Source of the DNA: Phoronis australis
Taxonomy: Eukaryota; Phoronida; Phoronidae
Direction: 5' to 3'
DNA length: 62,000 nucleotides
Assembly (NCBI GenBank): GCA_002633005.1
Contig: NMRA01000175.1
Coordinates: 27,334-89,333, forward strand
This document shows, piece after piece, positions 54,621 through 62,000 of the stretch. The notes under the pieces were generated by a model. It ran no database searches. It saw nothing but the letters and a program-made list of their open reading frames with translations, and was not told the DNA's origin. The position numbers and the translations under genes are program-made. How positions within the stretch are numbered: position 1 is the first letter of the stretch; each line of letters starts with the position of its first letter.

Positions 54621-56727
54621 CACCTGGTAATACCTGGATTTGTATTCCACCTGGTAATTAGCTGCTCTTGTTGCCATGCAGGCCACTGATACCTTTGAGT
54701 TAGGACATTGCATGATTTCATAAGTCTTCTTTCAATGCATTCCATTCCAGAACTACCATACCACATACACGGTCTTCAAGGGATTCATTCACTTGTAAAG
54801 CACAGTAAGGTACGTTATTTTTGTTGCTCTGCCTGCAAAATGTTTTGTTGAAGATTTACCCACTACCAAAAGCACTGTGTGAATGATGTTTTGTGATTTT
54901 CCATTTCACAGGCATGACTGAAGAAAGAAAAAATGCCGCTGCCATGCTTTTTCTTGGTGTTACCTGGACATTCTTAACATCCTTGCGGCAACTCCTCCGT
55001 TGTCCCACTTTTTCATTTTGAAATGTTGACAACTTTGGCTGTGATGTAGGTAAATGATGATAAATGACATTTGCTTGACAGCCATTGTAATCTTATTTAG
55101 TTTGCATATTGCATCCATACATCCCCCTGGGAATTGATGGGCTCAAATGCGTTTTTGTGATCCACGATGATGCCTTTTGTAGATGGCTTCGCTGCTCCAG
55201 ATCCATTCTTCCGGCACCTTTTTATATTAACAAGCACTTCATCTGTCCTGGCATTTAGGTCAATTTGCTGTCATTTTGATTGAATTTATCGTGTATGTTA
55301 AAGTCATTTGCGTGCGCGGCATAGTAATCATTTTGTCTTCTAGAAGACAATGAAGTCACCAACTTGTACGTCTGTGACCGAATTAATGTACTGCACAAAC
55401 AACGTGGCCTGTGTACTTGACATGAGGAATGACACTAAATAGCTGTTGTTTGTTTCGAATGTTGAATTTCATCTCTGCTTAAGTCTCCCCAGTTTAGGAC
55501 ACAAGGTGGAGGACAAGCGAAATTTATTTTCTCACATTTTCATAAAAGACACGTTGTGCCAAAAAAACTGTCATTTTCAACTACATACCATATCACGGAA
55601 TATTTTGAGAAAACTGTGGCCATCCACAACCTTAAAGACGTTGAAAAATGAGAAGAGCTATTTTATTTATTATTATAGTTTATTTATCTTTTAAAAAATA
55701 CAATGTGACTGTGATGGTGTGTACTGCATTGTGTACTTTTGCTATATGTGTACAGGACTCGTTTTTGTTTTGCAGCTTGGCTGTTACGAGTATTTGGACT
55801 AAATTGCTGTTTGGAGGCTGTTATCATAGTTTTGCTCAATTTTTTTTCTTAAGTAGCATTTTTTAATTTACCTTCATTTTTTCTTTGTTTGTCCAAATCA
55901 AGTTGGTGACTTACGTGGCCTGCCTGTTGATGTGCCTTAAATTGGTAGTTACGTGCCATTTGCAATACAAAATTTGTGGTGGTGCATGGTTCTATAAGCT
56001 AAAAGTAGCGTACGGTAGCCTCTCTACATTGATCCACAGATTTCAGGCCGTGCAGGCAAATTGACCCTTAACAATGTGATTTTGCTCTAAAACGGATCCT
56101 ATAGGTGTTATCAATGATACGTCTTGTAGTGTTTTCCATTAAGGGTTTAAATCTGTTACCTCACAATTTCTGCTGTGTATCCTTTGAAAATTGAAATTGC
56201 AGTGTATTCGAATGAAGTTCACTTCCAAATTCTTTTGTGGGTTGCTGCAGACCTACCATCCAAAGTTCCTTGTGTGCGTTTCAATTTCTTGGGACCTAAA
56301 AAAGTTCAGAAATTATAAATTTTACTTGCACAGAATGTTGCATACTTGGAAAAGTCAAATTGTGGATTTTTATTCTGATTAGCTAGAAACAATTGACGAT
56401 TGTCATTTCTTCAGTTTTACTTCTTTCAACAACAAAAATAGTGCAGTGACGCACCCATGAAGTCAATATCTTTTAAGCTTGGTTGTATTGAATTATGCAA
56501 AAACGCAGCGTCTGGCAAAGAATGCATAGGTGTTGTTTTTATACACCTTGTGACATATACTTCCAGACAGTGATTATTGTGACATATCGAGTGTCTAAAA
56601 ATATCACTTTGATGTAGAAACAGTATGCCACACAGGGCATTAATATATGTAATGCTTTAATGACTAGTTGGATGAATCGACTTAAACACGAACAATTCTG
56701 CTTTGAAATACTTTTTATACAAGATAT
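54621..56727. repeat. Second large direct duplication, copy 2
   Basis: Starts CACCTGGTAATACCTGG as at 52481 and ends ACTTTTTATACAAGATAT, as just before the N. Sequence continues uniquely into 56728. Confidence 0.9.
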
Positions 56728-59700
56728 ATCAATGAAATTAAAACTTGACAGTCATTATTGCATGTCGCTAGGTTGAAATTGCTTTGTTTCATGGGATTTT
56801 CTAAACAGCCATACAGACAACCCTCAGATGATGTTAATCTACCTCCTAGTCTGCAACTTTTTTCTGTTTGAATAGTGCAAACATAAAAATAAAAGAGCGA
56901 ATTTGCTGGAATCGTTATTGACATTAAAAACATGCCAAGAGTTTATACAACTCGGTGTAGGTAACAGAACGTTTGCTGTCAATCAGTCAGAATGGAAGTG
57001 ATGTGTGACCACTGCAATATAACAACAACATGACCTTTCAAAATGCGTAGTTACAGTGCCCCAATGAGACCATGGAACTATAAGTTTGCTTGAACCAATA
57101 GGTGGCCACAGTCTTACAGCTGCATAGAATATTCTGTCTATAAATACTTAAGTGGTGTAGAACCAGTTGGGTTTTTTAGTACTCGAAATTAGTGTTTCTA
57201 ATTTTATGCACCTGATGACCGATCGGGTGGAAGGTAGTTTTTCCACTTGTGTGTACATGTGTTGGTGAATTGGGAAAAGTTTTCAATGATGGACATGGGC
57301 CGGGTCTTGCCGATTATGATATTGAAATTGGTGTATTGTTCACTAATTCATTTGGAGAGTATTTTTTTAAAGATAATTTTGCTATGGGCAGCCTTTTTAT
57401 CCAGGTATGGCTATGGGTATGATTATTTACAAAAACATTATTTAGCTGGAGTTGTTTTCTCACCTTCTCGAGACCTTTCCCAGTGCCTTGTTACATGTTC
57501 TCAACAGGCACTGCACTGCGTCGTTCTACCTTTTTTCTGTCAGGTATTGAAACTGGATGCTCTTTTAGCCATTTTTCAATACAGCTGTGACATGATGAAA
57601 TACGCTTTTTTGCTATATGGTGACAAGGTGGTAAATGAATAGCGTTCTGCATTCTGTTACGGATTGAATGTAGTTCCCTATTTCTGGTCATTTTTATAAA
57701 TTCTTTATTTCATTCAAAATATTCACACAAATGTTTCATGATGCTGGTGAATGAAAGAAATTGCATTTCATCCCTGTAACCTCGGCACGTCTTGCGCACC
57801 AGAAATAGCTGAAGATCCCAGCGAAAGATGCCTTTGTGCTTTTGCAGCGCTAAATAGTTGTTTGCCGAATGTATATCAGGTATTGATATGGATTGCTTTT
57901 TTGCCTGTCATAAATCTTGAAAGGGGTCCAATTTTTACTTCATGGAGGCATATACCTGATCCCAATTTGTTCCAAAGAACGCCAGGCCTTGTGGATTTGA
58001 GTGATGCAAACAGTTGGTGATCTCGACTTATTACCATAATGAAAGTTACCTTCAAATATTGGTGTCTGTGAATTTAGTTATTCAAACATTGATCTATAAG
58101 AACTTAGAAACATTATGTTCAAATAAATGCCCATATTAGCCTGTCATTATAGTACAGATTCTATGGTTTCTATTTTCCCCACCAGGTGCCCCCATTGTTG
58201 TTCAGTGAAGTGGAACTGTTTTGCTGTGTTGTTCTTTACACCACAGCCAGCACTTTTGTACAAACTACAGTGGGTGATGGATGGATGGATGGATACAGAT
58301 GGCATTTCTCTCTTGCTCTTGGTTTGATGCTTATCTCTCTTAAGTGATTGAGCTGTAAGTGTTTTTGTTGAATGTTGAAAATTTTCATTGCATGATTTGC
58401 TTGATAGGCAAAGGGATAGGCCAATTCTAATCCCCATTTTTAGTGATTTCACGCAAAGCTAGTTCTGTTACCAGGCTATTTTACAATTACTACTCCCCCA
58501 AGGAGTTAAAAGCATTATTCAGGTAAATCATTTTCTCATCATGCCACAAAGCAGTTTACCAAAATGTATTTTTAATATGTGACACTGCAGTCTATTTATT
58601 ACTTAATGGGCACTTGGGAGAACTCCATTACCTGGAAGTGTCCATTCAAGTAACAGAGAGCACTGTTGGGTATTCTGAGGCAGATCCTGTTACGAAGTGG
58701 ATTACAGTAAATTTTCACCCACTTTGCACACAATATGGCTGACAGGTGAAATTCTTTTTCTTATTTTTTCATATAAGATATATATTTATATATATGGTGC
58801 AAAATTAATGTTTTACCATGTTCAAGATTGTATGATATATCTACCAGGACACAAATTTTTGAAAACTTATGGACCCAAAACAGTGTACGAAGGCTTTGAA
58901 CGTAAGAAAACATTCAATTTTGTCAGTTATTTTTGTCTGAAATATTTGAGATTTCACCATAACGTGTATTTGTGTGTTCAGTCTGTCCTCACATGAGTGT
59001 ATTAGCTATTAGGCTCATAACTGGTCCATTTAGCAGAAATTGAGCAGGAACTTTCGAAACTGGTCCTTTCTTTCAAAGATTGACAGGGGACTGAGGATTA
59101 TTTTATTTCAATTTGAAAATGTTTGAAAGTTTAGGATTGAATTTTGTTGTGGTTTGGAAATATATTTTGAAATTAGGTTTGGACTCTCTTAATTGATTTT
59201 GCATAGATGACAGTTTTGTTAAAAGTGTGATTTTTATTAACACAAAGCAATTCGATTGAACAATGTTATTCATTATAAAAGCGTTATTTCCATTTGCTGT
59301 TTTGATGAGTTGCAGGACACATGGTCAAGCTGCTGCTCAGCCAACCTCTTGTTCTATTAATAGCCTGTTGTTCGATGATTGATGCCATTTTAATGTTAGA
59401 CTGTATCTAATTGCGGCCAGATCAATGGTTGACACCATCTACAAAGCAGTTATAGTACAGGGCAAAAAAGTCAGTCAAAACGAAGGGCTTCCCTGCTATG
59501 ACAACTGAGCATTAGTGCAATACGACATCATGACGACTGAGCGTCAGCAGAATTCAATTTCCCAGAATAGTTGAAGTGACCTGAGTCATTTACCATTCGT
59601 GACAGAGAAACTGAATTTCGCTTAATTATCTTTGATGTGTACTGTAACACAGGCGTGATAAAGACAAAATGTAGAACACTGAAGTAGTCGAAAACAGAAC

Positions 59701-62000
59701 CTATTTTTCTACATCTTGGTTGTTTGCCATCAATAAAAAATGTCTTGGATTTGATAAACTGGGACAGACGTTGCACCAAGAAAGCGAACGATATACATGC
59801 TTGAATGTTTTTTGTGTAACACAATTCAGGGCTGAACATCATTGAATAATTCATTTTCTTTTCTTTTTCTGCCATCTAGCAAGCGGCTACGTGGCTAATG
59901 AAAACTCGTTGGTCGCTTTACCTGCATTTATTAAAGTTCACACCTGTTCATCTAGAGTAGAATAGAACAGTGTTGTCCGTATAGCTGAAATGTTTGTATA
60001 GAAAACAAACCTATTATTTGTAGAAAAGGTGTTTCGTCATATGCTTTTCATTTCCATACTCAGCATATTGTAAACATCATCTTTGCTATGCTTGTCAAAA
60101 TGCTATTGATAACTAAAGTTTTTAATCCAAATTACGTGTTGCCTGTTTGTCTGTATGGTATACATCTGACAAATAAGTACAACATTATGCTACTAGCATT
60201 TATGTCTGCAGCATTTTGAATTCAAAGCACTCCACAAAATTACCATGTTGATAATGATTCTGCAATTTAATTAAAAATTGGATTTCGGTGATGGATATGA
60301 GTTGTCGCTGCTGTTATACAATGTTTCAGTGATCTCTCAATAGTTCTTCAACCACTAGGTTTCGACCTCCCCAAACGATAATCAGTCATTCCATTCAAAC
60401 TGTGATTGATCATGACCAGAGTTTGTTTAAAATATGCTGGAATTTTGTTATCAACATTCCAGTTCTGAAGGGCGTTGACCTTGGGCAGTTTTTTACAACT
60501 GTTTTAACTGTGATTTGATAAACTGAGTTGTTCATTATTGGTGCCTCTTGGGACATATTTTGGTGAATAAAGATCCTGCGATGAATTAGCCTAGAAAAAG
60601 CATTGCTCATGGGACTACATGACTTGACATGCGTACACTTAGAGAAGGAGTTGTCTTTGTAGTACAATCTCACCAACTGACTCAATGTGGCAGACAAGGG
60701 AAATTTTATTTCTTCATTTTTCGCAAAAAATAAATATCACCGCTGTTTCATGCTTTTATCATTTTCCAAGTTCTATCCCATGTCAGGTGGATCTTTTGAG
60801 AAAATTTGGACTATCAAAACAATGGTAGAAGCCATGGGAAAATCAGGATGGGTCAATTTTAAGAATTTACTACTATTAGTATTATTATTGTCCAAAATTG
60901 GTGAGGTTGACTTGAGTTTGGTTCTTGGCATATTGGTCAGAGTTGTGTATGTTTGTTGTATTTTCCAAAAAATGAACCTTGTCAAAGAAAAGGTGACTGT
61001 AAGGTAGTAAAATAAAGGACATTTATTTTGATAGCCTAGTGGAACAAAATTTTCAATCGTAAAAATAAATATATGTACTTTTGTAATAGATGAAATGATA
61101 TTTATCTTGGTAAGATGGAGAGGAAAATATAAGATTTTATAAGACAGCTCGTGCACATTTGGTGCTTTATAGACATAAGCTGTGATATTTTAAAAATTTT
61201 TGCTGTTAATTACTATTTGTTTTCATTGGAAAATTTGTTTCCAAGATTTTTGGTGTGTCTGGGATAATGGTAAACTAACATTCCAAGATGTGTAGACTTG
61301 CTAAGAATATGAAGTCAGTTCACTTACAATGATGCAGTTTAAGTAATTAAGCAACCTAATTGTTATGGATTTGTGCTAATGGCTGTTGCTATAGTTTATT
61401 ACCCATTTTAATTAATTTATAAGTGGAAAGCCAATGTTTTTGCGTTTTCATGTTCTCTGAAAAAAAATAGTTATCACCTTGGGCATATTTTAACTGTCTT
61501 TTGTCATTTTACCTTTTCAATTCCAGTACTTTTAAACACGGTTGAAATTTGGAATATTTCCACGACCACAATTACCTCAATGGCTTCCAACATGACTTTT
61601 GAAAATGTGCTTGACATACCAAAATGAGGCTACTGAAAATAGCGCGGTTTCTTACCTCCTGGTCAAAGGAGAGTTGTATCGCTGTGTAAACTGGACAACC
61701 CTATCGGCCAACAAGATTTACAGACCAAGTTCAGTTGTTCATTTTGTTTGTCCAGTTCAACAGATCTCGTAAATAACACAGTTTCGTCCACTGTGTTGTT
61801 TCACTATAATTCTGTGCATATGGTAAGATAATACAAATTTCTCAGAAAAGCAGTTGCCATTTCAATCCCGTAATTTGTGAAACTATTGTCTGGCGGTATA
61901 GAGCCTAGAAATGAAAACCGTTTACTTGACATTTCATTATCATTTATGAAAGAAATGAAAATAGACAATTTTACTTGACCACCATATTGTGTCCTTAGTT
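56728..62000. other. No gene recognised
   Basis: AT-rich sequence with no recognisable exon, RNA gene or transposon. A GGAT tetranucleotide run lies at 58277-58294 and a TATATA stretch near 58.78 kb. The longest frame (57247-57642, +, 131 codons) resembles no family I know. Confidence 0.6.
58277..58294. repeat. GGAT tetranucleotide microsatellite
   Basis: Four to five tandem GGAT/GATG units. Confidence 0.9.

Noticed and set aside
54083-56382. Identical 63-codon frames at 54083-54274 and 56191-56382 as a conserved small gene
   Set aside because: They are identical only because they lie in the identical part of the duplicated block; no homology or coding signature.
57247-57642. 131-codon + strand frame as a downstream gene
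   Set aside because: No recognisable domain, no splice-site pattern, AT-rich composition like its surroundings.
57491-57691. Minus-strand 66-codon frame with CHSCIEKWLKEHP, reminiscent of RING or U-box fingers
   Set aside because: Too few spaced Cys/His pairs for a zinc finger, no splice context, and no further exons nearby.

Overview
This is a window of animal nuclear DNA: long non-coding stretches, short exons with GT-AG borders, microsatellites and transposon relics, and no bacterial gene layout. It holds one recognisable gene, on the + strand: a Rho-associated coiled-coil kinase (ROCK). I assembled it by hand from 32 exons between 5016 and 46274. Together they encode about 1,350 residues in unbroken phase: AGC-type kinase domain, C-terminal kinase extension, long coiled coil, Rho-binding segment, and a PH domain split by a C1 zinc finger. 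Only the short first coding exon (about 31 residues, judging by the offset to human ROCK1 numbering) was not found; it probably lies left of the window.

Layout. 1-113 is the end of a hAT-like transposon cut by the window edge. 114-5015 shows no gene and is presumably ROCK intron 1 or upstream sequence. 5016-46274 is ROCK; its largest visible intron (5098-16631) holds two copies of a roughly 0.47-kb hAT-type MITE, one with perfect 8-bp target duplications, and an older repeat family. 46275 to about 48040 is the probable 3' UTR, ending near an AATAAA with two Pumilio-type motifs just upstream. From about 48 kb to 62 kb I recognise no gene; it contains a 2.1-kb near-identical direct duplication.

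The most unusual feature is in the introns. At least six ROCK introns carry tandem arrays of decayed copies ('echoes') of the neighbouring exon edge with its splice site. Downstream of exons 26, 27 and 28 the echoes repeat the exon 3' end plus donor. Upstream of exons 5, 6 and 7 they repeat the acceptor plus exon 5' end. Several echoes keep an intact but apparently unused splice site.

Two large direct duplications (29813-31918 and 52481-56727) each have a single N exactly at the junction. The first repeats two ROCK exons in a way that would break the reading frame. Both look like allelic haplotypes placed side by side by the assembler.

Organism: an invertebrate bilaterian. High heterozygosity, abundant hAT-like elements, and minisatellites on exon-intron junctions (which I recall being described for amphioxus) make a lancelet (Branchiostoma) my best guess, but this is inference and no marker settles it.
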